Positions 45,380 through 57,782 of a DNA stretch of 64,000 nucleotides are shown here, one piece after another (the stretch's first letter is position 1; each line of letters opens with the position of its first letter). The notes under the pieces are model-generated. The model saw only the letters and a list, made by a program, of their open reading frames with translations. It searched no databases and was not told the DNA's origin. This DNA comes from Paguma larvata (Eukaryota > Chordata > Mammalia > Carnivora > Viverridae). The stretch spans positions 109,784,699 to 109,848,698 of the forward strand of contig CM057828.1 of NCBI GenBank assembly GCA_030068075.1, written 5' to 3'. The position numbers and the translations under genes are program-made.

Positions 45380-47757
45380 CAGGCATACCTCAGAGATATG
45401 GTGGGTTTGGTTCCAGACCTCTGCAATAAAGTGAATATCCAATAATGTGTGTCAAATGAATTGTTTGGTTTCCCAGTGCATATAAAAGTTGTAGATGCAC
45501 TATACTGTGATCTATTAAGTGTACAATAGTAGTATGTCTAAAAAGGCAATGTATGTACCTTAATTTTAAAATAATTTATTGCTAAAAAATGCTACCTTCA
45601 TCTGAGCTTTCAGCGAGTCATCATCTTTTTGCTGGGGGAGAGTCTGGCCTTGGGGTTGGTAGCTGCTATCAGGATGCCGGCTGCTGAAGACTGTGGCAAG
45701 TTCTTAAAATAAGACAACAAAGAAGTTTGCCGCATTATTGACTCTTGCTTTCATGAACTATTCCTCTGTAGCATGTGATGCTGTTTGCTAGTATTGTACT
45801 CACAGTAAAAGTTCTTTCAAAATTGGAGTCAACTCTCTCAGACCCTGCTGCTGCTTTATCAACTAGGTTTATATCCTGTTCTAAATCCTTTGTTGTCATT
45901 TCAGCAGTCTTCACCAGGAGTGGATGCGTCGCAATAAACCACTTTCTTTGCTCATCCCTAAGAAGCATCTCCTCCTCTGTTCAAGTTTTGTCACAGGGAC
46001 GGCAGCCATTCAGTCCCATCTTCAGGCCCCACTTCTAATTTTAGTTTTTCTGGCATCTCCACCCCATCTGCAGTGACTTCCTCCACTAACGTCTTGAAAC
46101 CCTCAATGTCATCCATGAGGGTTGGAGTCAACTTCTTCTAGAGTCCTGTTCATGTTGATATTTGACCTTTTCACATGAACCATGAATGTTCTCAATGGCA
46201 TTGAGAATGATGAATCCTTTCCAGAAGGAAAGTTTTCTTTCCGTAACCCAGTTTTCAATTTACTTTGCCCAGATCCACCAGAGGAATCACTATCTGTGTC
46301 AGCTATTGCTCTATGAAATGTATTTCTTAATAAGACTTGAAAGTCAAAACTACTCTTAATCCATGGACTTCAGAATGGATGCTGTGTTACTAAGCATGAA
46401 AACAACATTAGTATTGTTGTGTATCTCCATCACAGCTCTTAGGTGACCAGATGCATTGTCAATGAACAATAATATTTTGAAAGGAATCTATTTTTCCAAG
46501 CAGCAGGCCTCAAGAGTGGGCTTAAACTATTCAGTAAATCATGTTGTAAACAGATGTGCTGTCATCCTGGCTTTGTTGTTCTATTTATAGAGCACAGGCA
46601 GAGTAGAGTTAGCATAATCTTTAAGGGTTTTAGGATTTTCAGAACAGTCAATGAACATTGGCTTCCATCATCTGCATTACCTCCTAACAGGAGAGTCCCC
46701 CAGTCCTCTGAAGCTTTGAAGCCAGGCATTGACTTCTCTTTAGTTGTTAAAGTCTTAGATGGCATCTTCTTTCAATAGAAGGCTGTTTCATCTGCACTGA
46801 AAATCTGTTTAGTGTAACCACCATTATTAATGACCTTAGCTATATCTTCTGGAGAACTTGCTGCAGCTTCTACAGCAGCACTTGCTGCTTCACTTTGCAC
46901 TTTTATGTTATGGACATGGCTTCCTTCCTTAAAACTCATGAACCAACCTCTTCTAGCTTCAAACATATCTCCTGCAGCTTCCTTACCTCTCTCAGCCTTC
47001 ATAAAACTGAAGAGAGTGAGGGCCTTGCTCTGGATTAGGCTCTGGCTTAAGTGAATGTTGTGACTGGTTTGATCTTCTGTCCAGACCACTTAAACTGTAC
47101 ACCTATCAGCCAATCAAGCTAGTTCACTTTCTTATAATTCATTCGTGTGTTCACTGGAGTAGCACTTCTAACTTCCTTTAAGAACTTTTCCTTTGCATGC
47201 ATAATTTGGTTAACTGGTGCAAGAGGTCTAGCTTTTGGCGTATCTGTTTTTGACATACCTTTTTCACTAAATTTAATCATTTCTAGCTTTTCATTTAAAC
47301 TGAGAGACGTGTGACTCTTCCTATCACTTGAACACTTAGAAGCCATTGTAGGGTTATTAACTGGTCTAATTTCAATATCGTTATGTCTCAAGGAATGGGG
47401 AGGCCTGAGAAAAGGGAAAGAGAGGGGGGAATGGCCGGTGGATGGAGCAGTCAGAACACACAACAGTTATCCATTAACTGTGCCATCTTATATGGGCACG
47501 GTTTGTGATACTAACATCAAAGATCACTGATCTCAGATCACCATAGCAAATTAATAATAATAAAAAAGCTTGAAATTTTGCAGGAGCTACCAAAATGTGA
47601 TATGCAGACATGAAGTGAGCAAATGCTTTTGGAAAGATGGCACCAATAGACTTGCTCCACTCAGGGTTGCCCCAAACCTTCAATTTGTAAACAAAATGAA
47701 ACAAAATAATGACAAAAAAACCATATCCGTGAAGCACAATAAAGTGATGTATGCCTG
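45380..47757 (-). mobile_element. Tigger1-like DNA transposon, nearly full length
   Basis: 2378 bp, against about 2.4 kb for the family. Ends are inverted repeats, CAGGCATACCTC at the left and its imperfect complement GTATGCCTG at the right, and a TA dinucleotide flanks each side (45378-45379, 47758-47759). The terminal 'caataaagtgaat' blocks are typical. It encodes a decayed transposase on the minus strand. Tigger elements are cut-and-paste pogo-group transposons, long extinct in mammals. Confidence 0.95.
45735..47346 (-). pseudogene. Tigger1 transposase remnant
   Basis: The start is the ATG at 47346, which opens MASKCSSDRKSHTSL. The N-terminal CENP-B-like DNA-binding part runs to about 47119, then a frameshift. 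Next comes a block with '[20 protein letters not shown]' (46772-47089) and one with 'KSMPGFKASEDWGTLLLGGN' (46562-46765). Around 46443-46462 the frame reads IDNASG, a DDE-core landmark (D-N-A then G). The C-terminal part with MTTKDLEQDINLVDKAAAG lies at 45735-45968. Several stops and frameshifts kill it. Confidence 0.92.
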
Positions 47758-49049
47758 TACAATGAAATGCCATTTTAATAATTGCATGTAATGTTTTAGT
47801 GATGAATAGCTACTTTAAATTTACATGCCAGCTATGTAAATGGCCTTAAGTGATTTTTCATTATCCTAAATGAAAGAATGGTAAGTAGTTTGAGATATCA
47901 ATGTGAGTGCAATGCGGACATACCATTTATAGTTTATTAAACTAAAAGGATGCTAATCAATCATTATATTTAAAACAACATTCACTGGAGAGGGGGATTG
48001 ATTTGCTATTTCTTCGAGTTAAGATTTACTCTAACAAGTACTTAATTTTAATAAGTAAATTGCTGGTGAGAACACACAATTATAGTTGCTAAGAATTAGT
48101 TTGACCTTAAGAAAAAATTGTATCCTTAGAGACGAGTGGAGTGAAAGCAAGTGGAAATGCTTTGTAGGATTTTCTAGTAGCTGGACTGGCTTAGCTCAAC
48201 TCTGATACGAGCAAGACACTGACACTTGACAATAGTGTAAGCCCTGAAACTCAGTTTTTCTATATTGACATCTAGACTCTATACTAAATTTCTTTGGTTT
48301 TGCATTAAAAGGGGGGCTTTTAACTGAAGCTTTAATAGCAGAAGGAATGACATCAAAGTGGAAATAATTTGGCCATGAACAGCAAAACAGTCTTCTAAAA
48401 ACCATATTTGTGAAACAACATGAAATTCTGCTGATTTTTATGCTGAAAAAAAAAATTGACCTAGCTCTTAAAGTTAATTGTAGTGCCTAGAGATGAATTA
48501 AATAATATTTTTAAAGCAGTTATAATTTTTCCACACAGCTAATTTTTCCAAGAATGTGGGATAGATTTATGAATCGTTTTGGCCAGATTTTGTCAGCAAG
48601 GTATCAAGTTTGTTTCAGTGGGGAATCAAGCCCTTAGATTAATTTCGATCACCTCCTATGAACCATATTTCCACTTAATTGTTATAGCAATGGTTCGACT
48701 GATTTGGAAATTGATAACTTTTCTTAGAAAGAAAATGTATAAATTTGGATAGAAAATTTCTTAAGATGGTTAATCCATAATAATTTATCCCTGACTATTA
48801 TTTTATAATTCTATGATACTTTAAACACTGAAAAAAATCAAAGCATTATTATGTAGGTACCAGTTTGAGAGTCATTTCATTTTCTGCACTTTTTACATCA
48901 CCAACTTCAGTTTTAGGCGTATTATAATGTCTCAAGGCCAAACCTCGCAAAACATAATTTCATTCGATGTCATTCAAAAAATAAAAGCTACGCGGGATTT
49001 TAAATTTTAAAATATTTCTCTCAGTGCTAACATTACACATATATGGAAT
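47758..49049. other. Unclassified DNA
   Basis: About 1.3 kb of AT-rich sequence with no repeat or exon recognised. Confidence 0.35.
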
Positions 49050-49189
49050 TCATTCGCTCATTTGTTCGGCATTCATTCCAATAAACAGCTACAGAAAACT
49101 GACTCAATATAAACCACTGAGCTAAGTCATGATTAGGTTACAAAGAGAAATAAAATATAGCCCCTGATTCACGGGGAGCACATTTGTTA
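49050..49189 (+). mobile_element. Old LINE 3' UTR-like fragment
   Basis: 'attcattcgctcatttgttc', 'cactgagctaagtcatgatt' and 'agcccctgattcacggggag' resemble the ancient LINE tail type also seen at 15.2 kb. Diverged. Confidence 0.4.
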
Positions 49190-49505
49190 GGCTAATTACT
49201 TGGCTGCTGTAACAAAGAGATCCAAAATACAGTGGGTTATATAAGATGGAAATATATTTTTCCCCCTGTAGCAATCCAAAGGTGAGTGAATGGGGGCAGT
49301 ACGGGTGTTCTGCCACCGTGAGCATGTGACTTTCAAGGTTGCTCTGGTTATTAAATTTTCCATCCCACAAGAAGGAGAAATTCAGGATGAGAGACTTGGC
49401 ATTAGGGAGGTGACCTGGCAATTGCATATATTATATCTGCCCACCTCTCATTGGGCTGAATTTAGTTTTGCAGCCACACCTGAGGAATGTAGTCTCTAAA
49501 TGGGC
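49190..49505 (+). mobile_element. Ancient LTR-like repeat, tentative
   Basis: 'cttggctgctgtaacaaaga' at the left and 'acctctcattgggctgaatt', 'gcagccacacctgaggaatg' and 'tagtctctaaatgggcagtg' at the right resemble an old LTR-type repeat. Boundaries and family uncertain. Confidence 0.4.
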
Positions 49506-49589
49506 AGTGGGTACCCAACTAGGTCTTGGAGTACTCCATTCCTGGTAAGAAGAATGGGTAGCTCAGTATAAAAGGGTCAAAATATTAAT

Positions 49590-49865
49590 ATATGCAACAT
49601 GGTTGAAACTCGTTTGGTTAAGAGAAAGAAGTTAGTCACAAAAATTTAGGTACTGTGTGATTTCACCTGTGTGAAACTCTGAGCAAGGTAAAATATAGTG
49701 GAGTAGGTCCGTGGTTGCCTAGGGGCAGGGTCCAAGGGAGGTGATCACCACAAGAGTTTTTTGGGGTGATAGAATTCTTCTAGATCTTGATTGTGGTTAC
49801 ATGACTGTATATAGTTACCAAAATTCATGAAGCTCTGCACCTAAAGTGAGTTTATTATTGTTGCT
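49590..49865 (+). mobile_element. Old L1 3' end (L1M-type)
   Basis: Contains 'taggtactgtgtgatttcac', 'gtccgtggttgcctaggggc', 'ttttggggtgatagaattct' and 'ttgattgtggttacatgact', the ORF2 end and 3' UTR pattern of older L1s. Confidence 0.8.
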
Positions 49866-50059
49866 GTTACTGCTGTTCTCATTATTAGTGCCTTGAATGG
49901 GCTTCCCGGTATATAGTTCAGGGTTAAGTGAATTAAGAAAAAAAAAATCACTGGTCGGACTTGGAATTCTTGAGGCAAAAACCTAACTGCTATATTTTGT
50001 TTGAATTACTTTTTATTTTTTAAAAAATGGTTAGTACATATTATTTGTCAAGATGATTA

Positions 50060-50395
50060 AAATGACTGTTACACAAACCTGAAGCTCAGTAACCTCACTG
50101 AGAAATAAACACAATAAAAGATTTATTTCTCGTTCATGTCATGGTCCAACTGGTTGGGTTGTTCTTTTTCTAGCAGTAACTAGGGACGTAGCTCTTTGCT
50201 CTAGTGGTTCCATTGCCTTCTGGGGCTCTGGAGTCCTTTGGGATCTTGGAACTGCCTGCTAGTCAGTGCAACCTGTCAGGGCCAGGCCTGTTGATAGCTC
50301 CCACCTTCTGTCTATATCCCATTGGCCAGAACAGGTCACATGACCATACCTACTGGATGCCAGAAACCATAGTCCTCCAAGTCCCAGAGCAAGGG
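50060..50395 (+). mobile_element. Ancient LTR-like repeat, tentative, same class as 49190
   Basis: 'aagatttatttctcgttcat' at the left and 'cccattggccagaacaggtc', 'acatgaccatacctactgga' and 'aaccatagtcctcc' at the right share the layout of the repeat at 49190-49505. Confidence 0.4.
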
Positions 50396-50624
50396 TGAAA
50401 TGCTCAGTGAACGTATAGCATTGTGTCAACCACAGTACAAAAAATTATAAAGAAAATAGTTGTCCTCAACCCCAATTTAGAAACAAACAAAACAGGACTC
50501 CAAGCTTTCCTTCTAAGCTTTTTAATCTATGCATTTTAACATTTTATCATCTATGGATTATATACGTAATTATAAATACTTATTTTTCACCAAATATTAC
50601 TATATATTTTTCTGTTATTGAAAA

Positions 50625-50812
50625 GTTCAAACCCTATCTCTGCAACATACTTGTTGGGTGACTGTGGGACAGTTTCTAGGCCTTGAGTTTGTTTTAATTT
50701 AGAAATTGATGACATAAATGATACCTACTACACAGGTCTGTGGTGAAGATTAAGTGAGATCATTCACTGAGGATGCATATTATAGGGCCAGACACACAGT
50801 AGGCATCTATTT
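50625..50812 (+). mobile_element. MIR SINE, sense
   Basis: 'ttgttgggtgactgtgggac', 'tacacaggtctgtggtgaag', 'attaagtgagatcattcact' and 'cacacagtaggcatctattt' in MIR order. Confidence 0.8.
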
Positions 50813-53800
50813 CTGAGTTACTCTACATAATTGAGTTTTCTGCCTAGCTCTAGCTCTCCTTGTACAAAGAGCATACTGATTTAATCATTGCAGATTTATA
50901 ATATGTGTTAATATTTGATTGGGCTAGTCCTTTATCATGTTTATATTTAATAAAGGAATTAAACACTATTTGTGAAAGCTTATTCTTCATGGACTGCAGA
51001 ATAATATTTTCTCTGGAAAAGTGTGGCTTAGCCTGACTTCTCCAGAAAGTAGAAGCCAAGACAAAGGATTTAAGCATGTTAGGAAGTGCCACCCCAAAGG
51101 ACACTGTGAGGGACAAGGGTGTGGTGCAAGGAAGGAGAGGGAGTCCATGCAAAAAGGTGTCACCCAGTTCACTGCTGCTCTGTGCAACTGACTGTTCAAC
51201 CCCACAGTACTACCTTCTGCGACGTTGTAACTCAAGTTAGTCAATCCAGGGAGAGGAAGGGAAGAGATTTTGCACCCTGGCCCTCATATATCATTGGTTA
51301 AGATAACACCACACTTCACTGGGAGTCTATTCCACATGCTTCAGACTTGAACATAACCCAGCAGCACCCAGTGGGTCCCATGGTGTGTCATGCCCAGGTA
51401 TCAGACAGAAGCCCCGGAGAGAGCCCAGGCAAAGCCAACAAAGGACAGTTGGTGAAGCTAGAACCAAGTAGGTGAAGCTGGAAGCATCTGAGGAGATCCT
51501 GAGAGAAAGAAAATTGGGAGGAAGTTAACATCTTTATATTACCCAGTTTTCCTATTTTGGAATATAGCAGTACCATTTGCAAAAGAGAGTTAGCCCACTT
51601 ATTCCTAAAGTCATGTTCTTACATTCTCTTTGATTTGTCTCCTTTAGATCAAATTAACAAATTTATTAACTTTTTGTGTGTTAATGATGTAACCACAAGT
51701 CCTTGTGAGGTAGCCTCCCTTAGTAACAGAGAAAATGCAGTTTGGTACTATTTTTAAAGTCATAAAGGATTTTCTACTGCCTTTTGGATGAGACCTCACT
51801 TGTTCTGTGGCCAAGAACCTTAGGATTGGAGGGTCAGTGCGCATCCTCCGTCCTCAACCCAGTAACTTACGATCTGCCTCAAGGCGACCTCTCTTCTCTC
51901 CGATGCCTATTAAGGTCCTTTAGAGTTCTTTTCTTAGCAATAAGTTTCTCTTGTTAAAAAATGATTTCAGAATGGGCATGAGATGAATGTCCTCCAAAAT
52001 ACTCCCGTTTTTTCCATTCCAACTTAAACTGTCCCTTGTACCAGAAAAGATATCCAGGGTACTGTAAACATCTCTTTGGCTATATAGAGAATTTGCCCTA
52101 TATTTTGACATACTATGAATCCAAGAGTCAGTTAAAGGTGATCATTTTGCATTCAAGAGAATAAACTGGAAGGGCCTGGTTTCCCTTTCTTGTTTCAGGG
52201 ACTTTTAATGAGAGCCAGGTGGTAAGTTTCTGGCCTGTGATGCTGAGCTGTACACAGGAGTCTTAATACATGCAACCCATTCCAGTTCTTTGTCATGAGG
52301 ACTATTCTGGGATGCTCTGAGCTTGGGTTGTCCCTTGTCTAGCCACAGAATTGCTGCATGCCCCTCGGAGGTATTTTACTCTCCTCGTCCATATCTAGAT
52401 GTAGTAGTGTTATTATATGATATCAAATTTCTCCACAAAATGCTGTTGCCACTGGCTATTCATCTGTGTGCACCAACATTATTATTTAGCATACTTAGTC
52501 CATTTTGTCGTATTCAGTAACCTTCATGAGCAGTTCAGCATTCTGGCAGGCATCTTTCCCCTTGGCCACAGAGGAACCCTGTATTTCTCTGAATCTTTCC
52601 AAGAGATGAGAATGCAACAGAAGCAGCTGGAGATATGAAAATAACTAGGAACAAATTAGACATCAAGTTCAGGCAAATAACTGAGAAAGAATTTCAGCAG
52701 GAGCAGTTCTCTTCTGACACTGCACGTTCTGTAGGATTCAGTGATAGAGTGGCTGCCACGTGACCGTTTTGAACAAGAAAGAAAGAACTGTATATATATT
52801 GACATGTGAGTTTAAGTTCAGACTATAGATTTTACTCTTAGACTCACGTGAGTGATTAATACTACATACACATGGATAAACATATACATGCATATGAGAA
52901 AAGAACAGAGAATTCTAAGATAGTTCTATTTTCAAATAAAACTTCAGGACTTAACCAAAAAATGAATCAAGTAGGGGGATGATGTCAGTGCCTATATTTC
53001 CGTTAATACTTTCAAAGTACGCTTTTCTTAATATAAAAAAATATGTTTCATGAATTGGAAAGCCAATGCTTACTGAGATACACAATGCCTTTGAGTGAGC
53101 ATTCCAAGAAAATGAATATCTCATTCTGGCATGGGTTGTTCTTTCTTCGCCATTCCTAGTCAACACAGCCACATTTTTTCAGTTACATGTTCTATTACCC
53201 CCGAGACTCCTGGGCTGTCCCACCCAACAGCCTTAAGGTTGTTGTATTACCATGAAAGTCTACTCCATGAGTGAAACAAATGGGCTGCGTTAGCACAAAA
53301 AAGCAGCCTCCCCTCCTTGATTGAAGAAAACATACGCCCAACACTGTGGTTGCTGGAGTTTCGGTCTTCTGAGAGGACGATGACTTCCAAAGTGCAAAAA
53401 GCTTTACCCCAGTACACAGAGACTTCCATAATCTTTGTGCTTTTTTTCCCCTTAAGGTATTTTTCTGCATAAAATCTTAAATCTAAATCTGTCTTTGAGA
53501 TCGGGGAGAAATATTTAAACATTTATGCATTCAGTTCATGATTCAGAGATTTATTTATAAGACTGTTGATTTTGGGACACCCAACTCTTGCATTTAAACT
53601 GCTGAAGTGAGTCATGTTTGTGGGAGGTAATTACTACCAGAAAGTACAACTAACTTGTAAGCTTCTCTTTAAAATGTCCACTCACAATCTACAATTACTG
53701 TAAATAACAGGCTACCAGGACTCTTGCTCTGTTTCATGGCTGTATATATTTATTATGAGTGCATTAGGCTATACCCAAACATACTTTTGTCACAGAGGGG

Positions 53801-54619
53801 TTCTTAGAGGAGAAATGAGTCCCTTTATTAAAGTATCAGTATAGATTTCTGAGGATGTAGGTTTGAAAAGATATAATATCTCAAGGTTTCCCTTCCATTA
53901 TAGGGAACAATGCCCAAAGAACAGCTGGCTCAAGAGAAATAATAGATTTCAGTTGGTAGAAAATGTATACATATGATTTGTGCATCAATAAAGATCAGAT
54001 CCAACCCACTGAAATTAGAGGAGGTGCTTCCTCTTTTGAATACCTCAGTGCCTGTCTCAGGCTGATTTTGTGTCCTCCTAGGAGGTTCTCTGATCCTCCA
54101 TTGAGTGAGTGATGAGGCCCACGCCCACCTGACTAGCAGCAGAGTGGGTAGCTTCCTGTGGGCCATGATGCCACAGTTTCTGAGAACATCCTGCAGTTAA
54201 AATATTCATGACTGTTTCTTCATCAGTCAGTGCCTAAGATTTCACAGATAAAATGTCTAGAGAGCTGGTAGTGTGGAAAGGAGAAAGAGTAGGAGGGAAT
54301 TCGGTGTCTGGAGTCAGCTTAAATAAGAAACTGTTACGGCAGGAATTGGCAAAAGCATCAGAAAAGAAAGGCTGAAATTTCCATATACCAACTCCTGCTA
54401 CTTTATGGTTTTACCCTGCCATTGACCTAACCTTGCTTAATACAGCTGAGCTGTGATAGTGGGGCCTCCCAGTCTCCTCCAAAGTTACTTGACTCCTGAG
54501 CCAAACACATACTCTTCTTTGGTGGGTTTGAAACTTAACCAACCATATAACCATGCCTGCTTAGGCTGCCTGTGGCTCAACTGGCTTCTTAGAACTGTCC
54601 ACATTCATTCATTCTGTGA
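50813..54619. other. Largest repeat-poor stretch, about 3.8 kb
   Basis: No repeat that I can name with confidence. Open frames up to 100 codons (50850-51152 minus, 53195-53522 minus in two frames) lack motifs. A splice-like 23-base interval at 52199-52221 is listed under findings. If any exon hides in the window this is a reasonable place to look, but I cannot support one. Confidence 0.35.
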
Positions 54620-55093
54620 TCACTTTCTTGTCATTCAGTAACCACTTATCGACTACCCTTTATATGTCAGTTGTTGTGCTAGGTGCTGGGATACATCTCT
54701 GAGCATCGCCCAGTCCCTGTTGGGGAGATAACCATGAAAAGGGGCAATTTCAAAGCTGTATGATAAATGCTACATGGAGAGGGAGTGAGCAGGTGCTACA
54801 CCTAATCTTGGAAAGCAGAAAACACTTGCCATGAGTTTTCATGTTTAGGCAAAGACCTAAAGGAAAAGTAGGAGATAGGCAAGAGACATAAATGGGGGAG
54901 AAGGTAAAATATTCAGTGCAGGAGAAGAGGTAGAGGCCAAAGCCTGTGAGAAACAGGAAGATTCAATTCACAGAGAAGTGTGATTAGTTCTCAGTGGGTG
55001 GAGCCAGGAGTAGGACGAAGGTGGAGTGATGACTGTGAAGGCCCTTTCATGCTATGTTAGGGTGTTCAAACGGGATTGGGATCTGTTGAAGGA
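54620..55093 (+). mobile_element. Old LINE 3' UTR-like fragment
   Basis: In order: 'tatgtcagttgttgtgctag', 'gtgctgggatacatctctga', 'gataaatgctacatggagag', 'aggcaaagacctaaaggaaa', 'gccaaagcctgtgagaaaca' and 'atgctatgttagggtgttca'. This is the order of a long ancient LINE 3' region. Subfamily not assigned. Confidence 0.65.
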
Positions 55094-55094
55094 T

Positions 55095-55124
55095 GCATGC
55101 TGTACACTGCATGCTGTACACTGC
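55095..55124. repeat. Short tandem duplication
   Basis: The 15-mer GCATGCTGTACACTG occurs twice in a row (55098 onward), then a partial third start. It lies at the boundary between the LINE fragment and the CpG-retaining block. Confidence 0.85.
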
Positions 55125-55139
55125 ACTGTAAACAGCCAT

Positions 55140-55395
55140 TTACCGGATTATGACACACTCGTATCTAGGCTTCCAGCTTGATGTCGAGGGAGTTAATAAG
55201 CTCTCGGCCATTTGGCCAGCTTTCTGACTCTCCTGATCTCCAAGGGTTCGTCTCGGCTATGACCAGAACCAGCGCACTGTTGGCATGCTCCAAGTGATGG
55301 CATTGCCCAAGTTCTTCCTGCCTTCTCACACACTCTGCTTCTTCATCTCTGTGATCTGCTGGGCGCAGAGTGCACTGACAGTTCACTGCGGTTCT
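55140..55395. other. CpG-retaining non-repeat block
   Basis: Nine CpGs in about 250 bases, against roughly one per 100 bases or fewer around it, and a higher G+C. A 73-codon frame on the minus strand (55165-55386) is rich in charged residues and ends in 'LINSLDIKLEA'. No domain known to me. It may be a conserved non-coding element, an exon, or an unrecognised repeat. Confidence 0.3.
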
Positions 55396-55439
55396 TGCTT
55401 CATTTTAACTCAAATTGAAATCTGGACCCTGTAAAAATA

Positions 55440-55690
55440 CATGAGCTTACTATTCATTAGACAAATATGAATTAACACATATGCAAGGGAATATGTGTTC
55501 CAGGTAATACAGTAATGACCAGAAAAGAATAAGCCTCTACTTTCATGGAGTTGATATTTTAGAAGAAGACAGACAAATGAATACTCTATCAGTTGGTGAT
55601 AATTATTGTGTAGAAAATGGTCATGAGATCATGATTATTATGTAGGTAACTTAAAGCAGGCAAGGGCTGCTGGAGGGTGTTATTTTACTG
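55440..55690 (+). mobile_element. Old LINE 3' UTR-like fragment
   Basis: 'ctactttcatggagttgata', 'gaagaagacagacaaatgaa' and 'gcaggcaagggctgctggag' follow the same ancient LINE tail type as 54.6-55.1 kb. Confidence 0.55.
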
Positions 55691-56229
55691 GAGAATAGTA
55701 GTATGCACGTAGTGGAAATAGATATATGCTACTGTACTGTACGCCTGTACCAACAAGTTTCTTAATGACTTTAGGATTCAAAAATTAGAGAATTCACATA
55801 ACTACTTTGAAATCATAGACTTTGACGGTAATGTCATTGTCGCTTATAAGTTTCAGTATTCATGAATCTGATTTTTAGTTCATTAAATTCAATGTGTGAT
55901 TTTAATTTTAGTCTTGCAGTATAATAAACAGAATTTTGCAATAATATTGTAGTCTAAATGCCCGTGGCTTAAAGAGCCTGACTTGATGCATTTCCGAACT
56001 AGGATTTTACTTTACAAAAATAAGAGCTAAGCACTTTGCTATTTATATTTTATCTTAATTTTCCATTTGGAATGATGGACAAGTATTATTGTTACAACCT
56101 TGTGATCAATAGTAGGGATTTTGATAGGGAGTGATACAGTCCTCCACTATCTGCCTAATAGGAGTGAAGAAAGGGGGAATAGAGAAGCAACATTTGACGA
56201 AAGAGGAGCTGAGATTTTCCAGGATTGGA
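55691..56229. other. Unclassified DNA
   Basis: Nothing recognised. Confidence 0.3.
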
Positions 56230-57010
56230 TGACAGTATGAATGCTCAGATAAAAAGTACACTAGCAGCAAGTGAGATAAATGAAAATGAATATAAAACAC
56301 AGATGAAGAAAATCAAGACTAAAGAGAAAAACCTTAAAGCTTTCAGGGATAAAAGATTCCAAACAGAAGAGCACACGATAGACTGACAGAAGACTGTCAT
56401 TAATACAGTAGATGTGAGAAGTAGTTATGTCTTCATGACCCTGAGAGAAATTAACTGTCAATCTAGCATTTTATCTTTAGCAAAACTATTTAAATGGGTA
56501 AATAGACATTTTTCTAATTACAGAGATTTAGACAATTAATCAACCAATAGACTCTCACTGTAGTATATACTTAAAAAGAAAAAAGAAAGGAACCCAGAGG
56601 GAAGGTTTAGAATACAAGATAATGGTGAACACAGATGTTGATAGAAATAAAAGATAGTATATTAACAACTGACTACTAGAAAATTTTTTAGCGTTTTAAA
56701 AGATAGAACTGAACCTTTAAATAACAACATGAAGTATTCAGTGGGAGAAAGTTAAAATGCCGAACAACTTTAGCTTTAAAAAGACATTATAGGTGGGAAT
56801 ATATTTTTAAATTTTAGTGGTCATTACCAAAAGAATAGAATCTATAGTTTCTGAACAAGTGGAAAGGAGGAACAGGAAGCTCAAACACTTTACCAATCCA
56901 ACAGAAGACGGAGAAAAGGAAATCTGCAAAGGAAATGAGAATAAATTAAAATTATGAATGTTAGAAACACATGCAATATATCAACAATCACAATAGCTAT
57001 GAGTGGATTC
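56230..57010 (+). mobile_element. Old L1-type (possibly HAL1) segment
   Basis: Degenerate purine-rich L1-like sequence with 'ctagcattttatctttagca', 'actctcactgtagtatatac' and 'ggaacccagagggaaggttt', typical of old L1/HAL1 copies. Assignment by layout only. Confidence 0.5.
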
Positions 57011-57012
57011 AA

Positions 57013-57142
57013 CCAGGAGTTGGCAACCTTTTTCTGCAAAGGACAAAATAATAAATGTTGTTGGTGTTGTGGGTAACATATACTTACCTAAAAACGATTC
57101 TTAGCAAGCCATACACAGACTGAAAGCTGGATTTGGCCAATG
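57013..57142 (+). mobile_element. hAT-type (Charlie-like) MITE fragment
   Basis: Starts 'caggagttggcaaccttttt', continues 'ctgcaaaggacaaaataata' and ends 'ctggatttggccaa', the pattern of a common mammalian hAT derivative with an internal deletion. Confidence 0.7.
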
Positions 57143-57318
57143 GAAGGAGTTGATGGACCTCTGGATCAAACTTTTAACACTCAAAAAATTCCAGATTGGA
57201 CTTTTTTTAAGTCAACTATATACTTCTCATAAGAGAAGCCTTAAAGCACATAAAGGACTTAAAATAAAGGGCGGGGAAATATATACTTACAGGTATATTA
57301 ACCAAAAGGTAACTAATT

Positions 57319-57782
57319 GGGAGACCTGGACACAAGGATTCAAGTGCAGGTAGTTGATTTTGGAGGGGTAGGAGGGGGTTGTGTCTCAGGAAACACCTGC
57401 AGGGAAGTGGTGACATGAGAAAGGGAAGAGAAGAAGCTGATTGATCAAAGATGTGCTATCAGCCACTTACCACTATGGGCAACTGGAGAACAGTCCCCTG
57501 TGAACTCTGGAAGACAGAGCAGAATGTGCCTCAGAGCCACCCACCTGAGGAGCAAGGAATTTTGAGTGTTTATTGACCAACTCTCCGACCGTCGTTGTTG
57601 CATGGTGGCTCTGGGGACATTGACTTTCTGGCTCTCCTGGGTTGCCTTTTGGATAAGTAGAGTGTTCTACCAAGGCCAGGAAAAAAACACCCTCAAGCAC
57701 AAAGTCACAGGTTCTTGCAGCAAACAGTCTTAGTAGTGAGTGCTGAGGCGCTATGCGTTGGGCAAGGTGTGCATTCTGCTAC
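57319..57782. mobile_element. Unclassified 464-bp insert in L1
   Basis: L1 stops after 'ccaaaaggtaactaatt' and resumes at 'actagttctatattaat'. The flanks AACTAATT and CACTAGTT look like an imperfect 8-bp target duplication. The insert has balanced composition, CpGs near 57585-57600, no poly(A) tail and no coding frame of note. An LTR or a non-autonomous hAT element are both possible. Confidence 0.5.

Noticed and set aside
46772..47463. Protein-like minus-strand frames of 105 and 114 codons
   Set aside because: They are pieces of the dead Tigger1 transposase, separated by frameshifts and stops.
55165..55386. 73-codon minus-strand frame in the CpG-retaining block as a gene
   Set aside because: No known domain and no exon structure; kept only as an observation.
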